DNA of 64,000 nt from Rhizobium sp. CG5 (GTDB taxonomy: Bacteria > Pseudomonadota > Alphaproteobacteria > Rhizobiales > Rhizobiaceae): contig NZ_JABAEF010000008.1 in NCBI RefSeq assembly GCF_023701945.1, positions 225,265-289,264 of the forward strand. Reading direction: 5' to 3'. A program made the translations under genes and the position numbers. Below the pieces are notes generated by a model. The model was not told the origin of the DNA and searched no databases. It was given only the letters and a program-made list of their open reading frames with translations. Shown piece by piece: positions 35,240-44,038 of the stretch. Within the stretch, counting starts at the first letter, position 1, and every line of letters begins with the position of its first letter.

Positions 35240-37174
35240 TTAACCCGCCTTCATGCCGCTCTCGGCCTTGCCCGAATAGCCGCGCGGCGTGTAGACCCAG
35301 GTCTTGCCGTCGCCGGTGGTGACCGTGCGGCTTTCCGAGGAACCGACCACCACCACGGTCAGCATGTCGACATCATCGACATTCAAGCTGCCGAGCGGCA
35401 CGGTGCGGACATGTTCGCCGGGCCGGCCGAGATTGGTGGCGAGAATGACCGGGGTGTCGGCCGGGCGGTATTCCAGCAATTTGTCGCGGGCAAAGGCCAG
35501 TTGCGTGCGGCGCTTCATGGAGACGGGATTATAAAAGGCGATGACAAAGTCGCCCTCGCCGGCCGCCCTGACGCGCTTCTGGATATGCTCCCAAGGGGTC
35601 AAGAGATCCGACAGAGAGATGGTGCAGAAGTCGTGGCCGAGCGGCGCGCCGATCCGCGCGGCGGCGGCCTGCAAGGCGGAAATGCCGGGCGAGACCTGGA
35701 CCTCGATGCGCGAGGCGGCATCGGAAATGCCGCCCTTGTCGAACAGCTCGAAGACCAGCGTCGCCATGGCATAGATGCCGGCATCGCCCGAGCAGACCAG
35801 CGCCACCGTCCTGCCCTCACCGGCCAGTTCCATGGCATGCACGACGCGCGCCTCTTCCTTGCCGAGGTCGAAATCATGGCGCGCCTTGCCTTCAACCAGG
35901 GGGCCCATGAGATCGAGATAGAGCGAATAGCCGACCAGGTCGGTGGAGGCTAAGACCATGGCCGAGACCTCCGGCGAGCGCCATTGCTCGCCCCCCGGCC
36001 CGATGCCGACCACGAACAGCGTGCCCCTCGCCCGGCCCACCGCCTGCGGGTCGACAACCTCAGCTGACCGGGCAATCGCCGCGGTGACGCCCTTCGACTT
36101 GATCTTGGCGAAGACCAGCTCGCTGTCCGGACCGGCTGCGGCCAGCGCCGCCCCTTCGGCAACGCCGTGGCAGCCGACCTCGGCAAACACCACATCCGAC
36201 GGATTCTTCAGGCGCGGCGCTTCTTGTTCCAGCCTTGCGGCGGAGAAGAACCGGACCGGCACGCCGAAATGGCTGGCCACTGCATGGATGGCCGTCTCGT
36301 CGGCCTTGAGGTCGATGGAGGCGACGACGGCAAGGCTCTGGCGCGCCAGACCGCTGTCGGTCAGGGCCTGCTCGGCCAGCGTAATCGCTTCCTCGATCGA
36401 AGCATGGCGCTCACAACCCATGCCGAGAACGAGCGTTTTCGGGTGATAGACGAGTTCCAGCTCGCCTGCGGTCTTCTGTTGGTCGGTGACGGTCAGCGTT
36501 ACTTTGGCCTCAGGTTGGAATGGCAGTCTCGATTGGGTGAGCCAGGCGGCGATGCCCCCTCCCCCCGCCGGGGGGGAGGGGGTGGGGGTGGGGGGCAGAT
36601 CTCGCTCGTCGTGCAACGGCCCCTCATCCGCCCTTCGGGCACCTTCTCCCCGCAAGCGGGGAGAAGGACCGTTGAGCGTCACGCCAGCCCCCGCCACCAG
36701 TTCGGCCATCACCGCCTTGGCCGTGTCCGGATTGGCCAGCACATAGCCCTCCGGCGGCTGGTCGAGCGCCACGCCGAATTTCAGGTCGCCGGCGGTGGTG
36801 ATGGCGGCATGGCCATCGATCGCGGCAGAAATGGTCCGCGCCAGATCGTTCGCGCCGTGATGGCCGCCGAGCAGCGGCACGACGGAGGATCCGTCTTCGG
36901 CGACGCAGATTACCGGCGGTTCGGACTGCTTGTCGGCCAGAACAGGCGCCAGAAGGCGGATGACGGCGCCCGACGCCATGACAGCGACGACAGGCCGGCC
37001 GGCGGCAAACAGCGCCTGCAGATGCGCCTTCACATCGTCGAACAGCACGTCGGCATCCGCCAGCCGCGCCTTCGCGCCATGGATCTCGCCGCCGATCGCC
37101 TTGGCAATCCGGCTCCCAAGCACGGCGGCAGACGGCGACAGAAGGATAACGGCCGGTTTCACAATCACAGTCAT
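35240..37174 (-). CDS. cobJ: CbiG-CobJ fusion: cobalamin lactone-opening domain plus precorrin-3B C17-methyltransferase
   Basis: 644 residues. About 1-165: CbiG N-terminal domain (VMASGAVIRLLAPVL, PLLGGHHGANDLA). About 240-370: CbiG C-terminal/CobE-like domain (VLGMGCERHASIEEA, FAEVGCHGVAEGAAL). About 385-630: CobJ methyltransferase (LFVVGIGPGGEQW, VCSGDAGIYAMA, VQVSPGISALQAAAARIG), which contracts the ring and methylates C17. Residues about 166-210 are low-complexity ([29 protein letters not shown]) and derive from a palindromic repeat read in frame. Overlaps the cobI stop by four bases. Confidence 0.93.
   Translation of the reverse strand: MTVIVKPAVILLSPSAAVLGSRIAKAIGGEIHGAKARLADADVLFDDVKAHLQALFAAGRPVVAVMASGAVIRLLAPVLADKQSEPPVICVAEDGSSVVPLLGGHHGANDLARTISAAIDGHAAITTAGDLKFGVALDQPPEGYVLANPDTAKAVMAELVAGAGVTLNGPSPRLRGEGARRADEGPLHDERDLPPTPTPSPPAGGGGIAAWLTQSRLPFQPEAKVTLTVTDQQKTAGELELVYHPKTLVLGMGCERHASIEEAITLAEQALTDSGLARQSLAVVASIDLKADETAIHAVASHFGVPVRFFSAARLEQEAPRLKNPSDVVFAEVGCHGVAEGAALAAAGPDSELVFAKIKSKGVTAAIARSAEVVDPQAVGRARGTLFVVGIGPGGEQWRSPEVSAMVLASTDLVGYSLYLDLMGPLVEGKARHDFDLGKEEARVVHAMELAGEGRTVALVCSGDAGIYAMATLVFELFDKGGISDAASRIEVQVSPGISALQAAAARIGAPLGHDFCTISLSDLLTPWEHIQKRVRAAGEGDFVIAFYNPVSMKRRTQLAFARDKLLEYRPADTPVILATNLGRPGEHVRTVPLGSLNVDDVDMLTVVVVGSSESRTVTTGDGKTWVYTPRGYSGKAESGMKAG
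36554..36668. repeat. Palindromic element inserted in frame within cobJ
   Basis: A long C/G palindrome at 36554-36581 (CCCCCTCCCCCC, loop, complement) with a following G-rich tract to 36597, then a type B arm at 36620-36668 (CCCCTCATCCGCC and the CCTTCTCCCCGC hairpin). The whole lies inside the reading frame and encodes about 40 linker residues. Confidence 0.85.
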
Positions 37175-37914
37175 GAGGCACTTCCATTGCGGGCGCCGCT
37201 GGCAGGACCGGATGCCCAGCCCTCGCTGCCCTTGTAGATCAGGATCATCGAAAAATAAGGGGCGCTGGACTCTTTCACATCGGCCAGCGGCATGATGCGC
37301 TGTTCGGGCAGGCTGACGCGTTCGACATAACCGGCGGCACTGGTCAGCCCCATGGTGTCGATCAGCGCGCGGATCCGGGCGAAATGCCGGCCGACCTTGA
37401 TGATCGCCACGGCGCCGGCCGCGTCGATGCGGGCGCTGATATCGGCGTCGTCGAGCGGCCCCGGCACCACGCTCAGCACATCGTTGCGGGCCGCCAGCGG
37501 CCGGCCAAGGGCTGCGGCTGCGGCCATCATCGACGAGACGCCGGGCACGATTTCCGTCTCATAGCGCCCGGCCAGCCGCTCGAACAGATACATGAAGGAA
37601 CCGTAGAAGAAGGGATCGCCCTCACAGAGCACGGCGACGTCCGAGCCGGCATCGAGATGGCGCGACAGGGTCAGTGCTGCGGCATCATAGATATCCTGGG
37701 CTGGGAAGCGCTCGACGCGCATCGGCACGACGATCGGCACTTCTATCTGATTGCCGGACAGATAGGAGCTGGCGATCTGCCGGGCAAAGCTCGGGCCGGT
37801 ATCGGGTGCCGGATAGGCAATCACCGGCGCCTGCGTCAGGATACGATGGGCCTTCAGGGTCAGCAGTTCCGGATCGCCGGGGCCAAGGCCGAGGCCATAG
37901 AGCTTGCCACTCAT
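37171..37914 (-). CDS. cobI: Precorrin-2 C20-methyltransferase CobI
   Basis: 247 residues. LYGLGLGPGDPELLTLKA at the N-terminus, VLCEGDPFFYGSFMY and EIVPGVSSMMAAAA are typical of CobI/CbiL. It methylates C20 of precorrin-2. It starts one base after the cobL stop and overlaps cobJ by ATGA. Confidence 0.95.
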   Translation of the reverse strand: MSGKLYGLGLGPGDPELLTLKAHRILTQAPVIAYPAPDTGPSFARQIASSYLSGNQIEVPIVVPMRVERFPAQDIYDAAALTLSRHLDAGSDVAVLCEGDPFFYGSFMYLFERLAGRYETEIVPGVSSMMAAAAALGRPLAARNDVLSVVPGPLDDADISARIDAAGAVAIIKVGRHFARIRALIDTMGLTSAAGYVERVSLPEQRIMPLADVKESSAPYFSMILIYKGSEGWASGPASGARNGSAS

Positions 37915-37915
37915 G

Positions 37916-39142
37916 TCACTCCGCCCCCTTCGTCACCGACCAGGTGGTCACCGGCATCAGCGATTTCCAGCCGCAAAAACGCCCGACCGGGGCGGCTCTC
38001 GCCACCGATATCCGGGTCAGGTCGCCGCCATATTGGCCGCGCAATTCGGCCAGCCGCGCCTCGCCCTCGATGGTGACTGCATTGGCGACTAGCCAGCCGC
38101 CGCTGCGCAGCGCTGCCCAGCAGGTCTCGAACAGGCCCTCATGGGTAATGCCACCGCCGATGAAGATCACGTCGGGTACGTCCAAGTCCGCAAGCGCCGC
38201 GGGAGCCTCGCCCTCCACCACCTTCAGATCCGGCGTGCCGAGGGTGGCGGCGTTGAAACGGATCATCGCGACCCGCTCCGGCTTCGGCTCGATGGCGACG
38301 GCCTTTGTTCCCATGCCGCAGCGCAGCCATTCGATGGCAATCGAGCCGCATCCGGCGCCGACATCCCAGAGCAGCGCATTGGGAAACGGGGTCAAGAGCG
38401 CAAGGGTCGCGGCGCGCACTTCGCGTTTGGTCAATTGCCCGTCATGGCGAAAGGCATCATCCGGCAGGCCCGGCACCGGCGACAGCAGCGCGCCGTCATA
38501 GGCGCAGTCGATGGCCAGCGTGTTGAACTCGGAAATCTCGGGCCGATGATCGACCATGCCCTGGGCGGTCATGATCACGGTGCGCTCTTCCTCGCCGCCC
38601 ATATGCTCGAGCACCTGCAGGATGGAGGCGCCGAAGCCGCGCTCGACCAGCAGGTCGGCCGCCTGGTGCACGGTTTCCGCGCCTGACGTCAGCGCCAGGA
38701 TGCGCGCTCCGGGCAGAATATGGCGGTTGAGGCTGGCGAGCGGCCGGCCATGCAAAGAGATCTGCGCCACGGATTGCAGCGGCCAGCCTATTCTCGCGGC
38801 GGCCAGCGAAAAGGCCGAGGGCGATGGAACGATATACATTTCCTCCAGCGCCACATAACGCCTGAGTGTCGCGCCGATGCCGAAATGCATGGGATCGCCG
38901 GTGGCCAGAACGGTGACCGGCGTGCCGCGCAGTTTCAGCACCTCGTTCAAGGTGTCGCGAAAACCGCCGCCCCAGTTGAGGATGCGCTTCAATTCCGGCA
39001 GGGCTCCGCCTTCCAGCACATGATCGAGCCGCTCGCCGATCACCACGGTCTCGGTCTGCCAGAGCAGCGCCTGGGCCTCCGGCGTCAGGCTCGACAGGCC
39101 GTTGTCGCCAATGCCGATAATGGTCAGCCAGCGGTCAGTCAT
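37916..39142 (-). CDS. cobL: Precorrin-6Y C5,15-methyltransferase (decarboxylating) CobL
   Basis: 408 residues with two domains: an N-terminal tetrapyrrole methylase (WLTIIGIGDNGLSSL, VLATGDPMHFGIGATL; CbiE-like) and a C-terminal class I SAM methyltransferase (LLWDVGAGCGSIAIEWLR; CbiT-like). It methylates C5 and C15 and decarboxylates the C12 acetate. MTDRWLTI at 39142 overlaps the cobH stop by eight bases; an upstream in-frame codon would lie within cobH. Confidence 0.95.
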   Translation of the reverse strand: MTDRWLTIIGIGDNGLSSLTPEAQALLWQTETVVIGERLDHVLEGGALPELKRILNWGGGFRDTLNEVLKLRGTPVTVLATGDPMHFGIGATLRRYVALEEMYIVPSPSAFSLAAARIGWPLQSVAQISLHGRPLASLNRHILPGARILALTSGAETVHQAADLLVERGFGASILQVLEHMGGEEERTVIMTAQGMVDHRPEISEFNTLAIDCAYDGALLSPVPGLPDDAFRHDGQLTKREVRAATLALLTPFPNALLWDVGAGCGSIAIEWLRCGMGTKAVAIEPKPERVAMIRFNAATLGTPDLKVVEGEAPAALADLDVPDVIFIGGGITHEGLFETCWAALRSGGWLVANAVTIEGEARLAELRGQYGGDLTRISVARAAPVGRFCGWKSLMPVTTWSVTKGAE

Positions 39143-39779
39143 TGGCGCCGAGCCCCCCGGCCAGGGCGTTGACGGCGGCCGATGCCATGGCCGAACCGCC
39201 GCGCCGGCCACGCACCGCAATGAAAGGAATGCCGAGGTCATTTTCGATCAGCGCGTCCTTGGATTCGGCAGCGCCGACGAAGCCGACCGGCAGACCAAGG
39301 ATCAGCGCCGGGCGCGGTGCGCCTGCGGCGATGCGCTCCAGCAGCCGGAACAGCGCCGTCGGGGCATTGCCGATCGCCACCACCGCGCCGGAGAGATGCT
39401 CGTCCCACAGATCGACCTGCGCGGCCGAACGGGTATTGCCGATTTGCACCGCGATCGGGCGGACCCGCTCGTCGTTCAGCAGGCACAGCACCTGGTTGTC
39501 GGCCGGCAGCAGCAGGCGGATGATCCCGTGGCGGACCATTTCGACATCGCAGAGGACCGGCGCGCCCTTCGCCAGAGCCTGCGCCCCCGCCTCGAAGGCG
39601 CCGTCTGAAAAGGCGATATCGCCGGCCAGATCGGTCATGCCACAGGCATGGATCAGCCGGATAGCCAAGCTCTCCATGCCGCCCGAAAACCGCGCCAGAT
39701 CCGCCTCGCGCCGGATCGTTTCGAAGGACTGGCGATAGATTTCGGCGGGGTCGCGGATGTGGTCGAGCGGGGTGGTCAA
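39135..39779 (-). CDS. cobH: Precorrin-8X methylmutase CobH
   Basis: 214 residues, CobH/CbiC family. The segment AIRLIHACGMTDLAGDIAFS contains the active-site histidine, and LILGLPVGFVGAAESK is conserved. It moves the C11 methyl to C12 to form hydrogenobyrinic acid. It overlaps cobL and is separated from cbiX by a palindromic repeat element. Confidence 0.95.
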   Translation of the reverse strand: MTTPLDHIRDPAEIYRQSFETIRREADLARFSGGMESLAIRLIHACGMTDLAGDIAFSDGAFEAGAQALAKGAPVLCDVEMVRHGIIRLLLPADNQVLCLLNDERVRPIAVQIGNTRSAAQVDLWDEHLSGAVVAIGNAPTALFRLLERIAAGAPRPALILGLPVGFVGAAESKDALIENDLGIPFIAVRGRRGGSAMASAAVNALAGGLGAND

Positions 39780-39784
39780 CGCAC

Positions 39785-39944
39785 ACCCCCCTCTGCCCTG
39801 CCGGGCATCTCCCCCTCAAGGGGGGAGATCGGCAAGCAGCCAAATGTTCCGATTTCGGGCAATTGCATGCAGCTAAAAGTGAGGCGGTGCGGCAGATCGA
39901 TCTCCCCCCTTGAGGGGGAGATGGCCGGCAGGCCAGAGGGGGGT
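39785..39944. repeat. RIME-like palindromic element (type A) between cobH and cbiX
   Basis: Two inverted ~47-bp arms (39785-39832 and 39896-39944), each made of an outer CCCCCCTCTGSCC segment, a short GCCGGSC block and the inner palindrome ATCTCCCCCTCAAGG. About 64 bp of unrelated sequence lies between. It is the intergenic reference copy for the elements found inside cobN. Confidence 0.88.
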
Positions 39945-39963
39945 AATCCGGTCACCAGACCCA

Positions 39964-41301
39964 TCACGTCTTCTTCTGCATCGACTTCGGCCCCAGCGGA
40001 TGGTCGGCATGGGGATACGGGGCGTGGTGATGACCATGATCGTGCGCATGGTCATGGTGATCATGGTGGTCGTGGTGGTCATGGCCATGATGGTCGTGCG
40101 CGTGACCATGATCGTGCCCATGGTGATGGCCGTGATCATGCCCGCAGCCGCAGTTCGGGCCGTGCTCGTGGGCCGCTGCCTTGCCGCTGGAGGGCGCGTT
40201 CATCACCGCTTCCAGGTCGGCATCCGGGCTGGCATTCATCAGATGGGCATATTTGCCGCCGAGCGTCGTCGACGGCGTGTAGTCGAAGGCAGGCTCCAGC
40301 GGGCGGGGTTCGGCATGGGAATGCAGCGGCGTCCAGGGCAGGCCGTGCTCGCGACAGAAATCCTCGTCGCGGCACGAGGCATCGCAATCGCCCTGGCACG
40401 GACAGTTTTCCAACCCGCCGCCGATGCCTTCGACATGGTGGTGATGGCTTTCCTGGGGCTGGCCGACATCGGCCTCGAAACCCAGCACCTGCTCGCGATA
40501 TTTGCACATCTGGCAGTTCATCAGCGCCGCGCCGTCGAGGATCTCATGGACGCGATCCTGGAAAGTGTCGAGCACCAGCGGGTGGTCGTTGAGATAGCTC
40601 GCCTTGACGAACTGGATCTCAGGATAACGGGCGGCGACCTCGTCGGTATAGCTGTAGATGCGCTTGACCAGCACGCCGGTGAACAGGAAATACGGAAAGA
40701 CGATGATGCGCTTGTAGCCGAGCTTGGCGGCATGGGTCAGGCCCGGCTCGACCAGCGGAAAGGTGACGCCGGAATAGCAGGTCTCGCCCCAGCCGAAACC
40801 CATGCCTTCCCACAGCATGCGCATGACCTTGGCCGCATTGGAATTGGCATCGGGATCCGACGAGCCGCGGCCGACCACCATCAGCAGCGTCTCGTGCTTG
40901 TCGACGGGCCCAAGTTCCGCATTGGCGGCATCGACCGCCTCCTGGATGCGGTCGCCGGCGGCGCGGATCATCTTTAAATCGATGCCGAGTTCGCGGCCAT
41001 AGTTGATCACCATGCCGGGGTTCTGGGCCTGGTAGGTGTTGAGCACCGACGGAATGTCGTTCTTGGCATGGCCGGCGGCAAACAGCATGCCGGGAATGGC
41101 CAGCACCCGCGTCACGCCCTTGGCGCGCAGACTGTCGAGGCCGGCCGATATGACCGGATTGCAGAATTCGAGATAGCCGTATTCGACCGGCATATCGGGG
41201 TTGCGGGCCTTCAGGGCCTCCGCGATGACAGCGAATTCGCGGGCCGCATTCTGGTTGCGGCTGCCGTGGCCGCAGACCATGATTCCAAGTTTTTCAGCCA
41301 T
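39964..41301 (-). CDS. cbiX: CbiX-type chelatase-like protein with Cys motifs and His-rich tail
   Basis: 445 residues. About 1-250: tandem CbiX/CbiK-like chelatase fold with MVCGHGSRNQNAAREF and VVGRGSSDPDANSNA. About 262-275: NCQMCKYREQVLGFE, the cysteine motif of long, iron-sulfur-binding CbiX proteins; further cysteines follow (CPCQGDCDASC). About 370-435: a tail very rich in His and Asp (HDHGHHHGHDHGHAHDHHG) likely to bind or store cobalt or nickel. CbiX inserts cobalt into sirohydrochlorin in cobalt-early pathways; here it sits with CobN genes. First gene of the cobH-M series. Confidence 0.9.
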   Translation of the reverse strand: MAEKLGIMVCGHGSRNQNAAREFAVIAEALKARNPDMPVEYGYLEFCNPVISAGLDSLRAKGVTRVLAIPGMLFAAGHAKNDIPSVLNTYQAQNPGMVINYGRELGIDLKMIRAAGDRIQEAVDAANAELGPVDKHETLLMVVGRGSSDPDANSNAAKVMRMLWEGMGFGWGETCYSGVTFPLVEPGLTHAAKLGYKRIIVFPYFLFTGVLVKRIYSYTDEVAARYPEIQFVKASYLNDHPLVLDTFQDRVHEILDGAALMNCQMCKYREQVLGFEADVGQPQESHHHHVEGIGGGLENCPCQGDCDASCRDEDFCREHGLPWTPLHSHAEPRPLEPAFDYTPSTTLGGKYAHLMNASPDADLEAVMNAPSSGKAAAHEHGPNCGCGHDHGHHHGHDHGHAHDHHGHDHHDHHDHHDHAHDHGHHHAPYPHADHPLGPKSMQKKT

Positions 41302-41656
41302 TGTTTTGATAGGCCTCCCTGCTTCGTTCCAACACTATGTACGAAGCGCCAGAACGCAATCGGTTCTGTGGCCATTGGGACAGCTCCGGATCTGGCCCCC
41401 TGACTGGGTCGGCCGCACCGGACTCATTTCCAGCCTGTCAAACAGGCGCCGTCGCACATGGCAAGAGGTTTAGCCAGTCGGCGTCATCAGGTCAAACCTG
41501 TTTGCGCCATTCTGTGGGCCATCCGCGCGCGAACCGGCGCCGCCGAGGGCACGATTTTCCCAAGACTGTTTCAGGTCGTCATGGAACTTTCGCGCGAGGA
41601 CGGCATTATGAGGTGTTGTCCTGGCCTCAAGGACCATCCATCTGGAGAATTACATC
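41302..41656. other. Intergenic region upstream of cbiX
   Basis: 355 bp holding the cbiX promoter on one side and that of a small membrane protein on the other. A small perfect hairpin GCCTGT-CAA-ACAGGC lies at 41433-41447. No B12 box or other known RNA motif was found on either strand. Confidence 0.45.
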
Positions 41657-41827
41657 ATGTATCTGAGCCGTCCCACCCAGGCCGTTTTTGTCATTTCGAT
41701 TGTTCTTGCCGTAGTCGCACTGCTGATATTCCTCAACATTCTGCCATTTGCCGCCATTCCATCGTTCTGGATCATGACGGCGGCCTTCGTTGTCCTGCTG
41801 CTGGGCAATCTCGTCAAAGGTCTGTGA
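41657..41827 (+). CDS. Small two-helix membrane protein, unknown function
   Basis: 56 residues, MYLSRPTQAVFVISIVLAVV at the start, with two hydrophobic segments (about 9-30 and 35-54) and ending NLVKGL. GGAG lies nine bases before the ATG, and codon use matches the neighbours, so it is likely a real gene. No family name can be given. It is followed after 110 bp by the TSUP exporter gene on the same strand. Confidence 0.75.
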   Translation: MYLSRPTQAVFVISIVLAVVALLIFLNILPFAAIPSFWIMTAAFVVLLLGNLVKGL

Positions 41828-41937
41828 TGGTGTTGCTCCGGAGTGGCGCGCGATCTGCTCCGCGCTAGACGTCATGAGCGCTTGGAACGGGCTTTTGATG
41901 TCATCCGGTTTGTGCCATAGGGAGCGCTCAGGCGAAC

Positions 41938-42759
41938 ATGTGCCTGTCGTTTTCCTCCCGGCGGATTTTTCCCTTGCCCGACATCCTGTTCCCGACCCTG
42001 CTGCTGCTGTTCATCGCCGCCTTCTTCGCCGGCTTCGTCGATTCGATTGCCGGCGGCGGCGGGTTGATCACCATTCCGGCCATGCTGATATCAGGCATTC
42101 CGCCGCTGGAGACGCTGGGCACCAACAAGCTGCAATCGCAATTCGGTGCGGCATCGGCCACCATCGCCTATGCGCGGAGAGGCCATGTCGATCTGAAGGC
42201 GCAATTGCCGATGGCCGCCATGGCGACGCTTGGCGGAGCGCTGGGGGCAGCGCTTGCCATCCTCGTGCCCGGCGACGTGTTGCGCGCCATCATGCCCTTC
42301 CTGCTGGTCGCCATTGCACTTTATTTCGCCCTGAAGCCGAATCTCAGCGACCGCGACAGCCATCGCCGCATCACGGCCCTGCTGTTCGGCCTGACCTTCG
42401 TGCCGCTGATCGGTTTCTATGATGGCATTTTCGGTCCCGGAACGGGATCGTTCTTCATGCTGGCCTTCGTGTCGCTGGCCGGCTTCGGCATGCTGAAGGC
42501 GACGGCCCATACCAAGCTGCTCAATCTCGGCTCCAATGCCGGAGCCTTTCTGGTCTTCCTGTTCAGCGGCGTCATTCTCTGGAAGGTCGGCCTGCTGATG
42601 GGCCTCGGCCAGTTCTTGGGCGCCCAGGTCGGCTCGGGTTTCGCGATGAAGAGCGGCGCCAAGATCATCAAGCCGCTGCTGATCGTCTCGTGCCTTGCCA
42701 TGGCCATCCGGCTTCTGGCCGATCCTGCCAATCCGGTGCGGGTGTGGGTCGGCGTCTGA
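41938..42759 (+). CDS. TSUP-family (TauE/SafE) membrane permease
   Basis: 273 residues with about eight membrane helices. The family repeats are visible: FAGFVDSIAGGGGLITIPAM near the N-terminus and GFYDGIFGPGTGSFFMLAF after the middle. TSUP members export sulfite, sulfonates or related anions; some lie with cobalamin genes, but a cobalt role cannot be claimed. The N-terminal ~14 residues are atypical, so translation may begin at a later codon. Confidence 0.88.
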   Translation: MCLSFSSRRIFPLPDILFPTLLLLFIAAFFAGFVDSIAGGGGLITIPAMLISGIPPLETLGTNKLQSQFGAASATIAYARRGHVDLKAQLPMAAMATLGGALGAALAILVPGDVLRAIMPFLLVAIALYFALKPNLSDRDSHRRITALLFGLTFVPLIGFYDGIFGPGTGSFFMLAFVSLAGFGMLKATAHTKLLNLGSNAGAFLVFLFSGVILWKVGLLMGLGQFLGAQVGSGFAMKSGAKIIKPLLIVSCLAMAIRLLADPANPVRVWVGV

Positions 42760-42833
42760 GACGGACAACTTTGCAAGCTCTGCTGCTTGATCTATATTCG
42801 GATTGTTCTGACGACTGACCTCGGAGACGGACG

Positions 42834-43082
42834 ATGGCAAAGACGGCCCTCAATCTCGGCCCCCATTGGGAAGATTTTATCGAAGCGCAGGTGACCAGCG
42901 GTCGCTACGCCTCGGCCGAGGAGGTGGTGCGCGATGCGTTGCAGGGGCTTGAGAAGCAAACCCAGCAACTCGACGAACTTCGTCGACTGGTCAATGAAGG
43001 TATATCCCAGGCAGACGCCGGGGAATTCGTGGACAATTTTTCGATCGAAGATTTGATCGACAGGCTTGATGCTGAAAGATGA
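42834..43082 (+). CDS. parD: ParD-like antitoxin
   Basis: 82 residues. The N-terminal half resembles ribbon-helix-helix ParD antitoxins (NLGPHWEDFIEAQVTSGRY, ASAEEVVRDALQGLE); the acidic C-terminus (SIEDLIDRLDAER) should wrap the toxin. It overlaps parE by four bases (ATGA), the usual antitoxin-first order. The pair probably represses its own promoter in the 75-bp gap upstream. Confidence 0.88.
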   Translation: MAKTALNLGPHWEDFIEAQVTSGRYASAEEVVRDALQGLEKQTQQLDELRRLVNEGISQADAGEFVDNFSIEDLIDRLDAER

Positions 43083-43378
43083 ACGGACATCATTATCGCA
43101 TTACGCCCTTGGCCAATCGCGATATTGAGGAAATAGGTCGCTACACCGCAAAGCTTTGGGGACGAAAGAAGCGAAACATCTATTTGCGAGCACTCAGCGC
43201 GCGTTTCCTATGGCTATCCCACCATCCTCGTGCTGGCATGGAAAGATCGGAGTTTGCAACGCAGGTCTATAGTTATCCCGAAGGATCGCATGTGATTTTT
43301 TATCGCATGATCGCTGAAGGCGTTGAAATCCTACGCGTTCTCCACCAGCGAATGGCGCCGGAGAACAAAATTCGCTGA
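43079..43378 (+). CDS. parE: ParE-like toxin (RelE/ParE superfamily)
   Basis: 99 residues. ITPLANRDIEEIGRYTAKLWG, HHPRAGMERSE and EGSHVIFYRMIAEGVEILRVLH match the ParE fold, whose members usually inhibit DNA gyrase. Pairs with the preceding ParD. The sequence is more A+T-rich than its neighbours, consistent with acquisition. It is convergent with cobO, 27 bp away. Confidence 0.9.
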   Translation: MNGHHYRITPLANRDIEEIGRYTAKLWGRKKRNIYLRALSARFLWLSHHPRAGMERSEFATQVYSYPEGSHVIFYRMIAEGVEILRVLHQRMAPENKIR

Positions 43379-43405
43379 CTCCGTCTCCCGCCCCCTGTCA
43401 GCCCT

Positions 43406-44038
43406 TCAGAACTCCACACCGATCTGTGCCTTGATGCCGGAGCGGAACGGGTGTTTCAACAATTCCATCTCGGTGACCAGATCGGCGATCTCGATCAGTT
43501 CGTCCTTGGCATTGCGGCCAGTCAGGACGACATGGGTCATCTCGGGCTTTTCGGTTTTCAGGAACTCGACCACCTCTTCAATGTCGATATAGTCGTAACG
43601 CAGCGCGATGTTGATTTCGTCGAGCAGCACCATGGCATTGCTCTCGTCACGGATCAGCTCCTTGGCCTTGTCCCAGGCGGCTCTGGCCATCGCCACGTCG
43701 CGGGCCTTGTCCTGGGTTTCCCAGGTAAAGCCTTCGCCCATGGTGTGGAACTGGCAGAGATCGGAAAAATGCTTCAGAATCAGATCGCGCTCGCCGGTCG
43801 ACATGGCGCCCTTGATGAACTGCACGACCGCGCATTTCCGGCCATGGGCGATATGGCGAAAAATCATGCCGAAGGCGGCCGAGGACTTGCCCTTGCCCTT
43901 GCCGGTGTGGACGATCACCAGGCCCTTCTCGCCCGTCTTGGTCGCCATGATCTTTTCGCGAGCGGCCTTCTTCTTGGCCATTTTTTCCGCGTGGCGGGCG
44001 AGATCCTCGGGCGATGCGCCTGTGGTATCCTCAATCAT
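43406..44038 (-). CDS. cobO: Cob(I)yrinic acid a,c-diamide adenosyltransferase CobO
   Basis: 210 residues, BtuR/CobA/CobO family. P-loop VHTGKGKGKSSAAFG, then LLDEINIALRYDY and VVLTGRNAKDELIE. It attaches the 5'-deoxyadenosyl group to reduced corrinoid. GGAGG precedes the ATG at 44038, which overlaps the cobN stop by eight bases. Last gene of the riboswitch operon. Confidence 0.95.
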   Translation of the reverse strand: MIEDTTGASPEDLARHAEKMAKKKAAREKIMATKTGEKGLVIVHTGKGKGKSSAAFGMIFRHIAHGRKCAVVQFIKGAMSTGERDLILKHFSDLCQFHTMGEGFTWETQDKARDVAMARAAWDKAKELIRDESNAMVLLDEINIALRYDYIDIEEVVEFLKTEKPEMTHVVLTGRNAKDELIEIADLVTEMELLKHPFRSGIKAQIGVEF

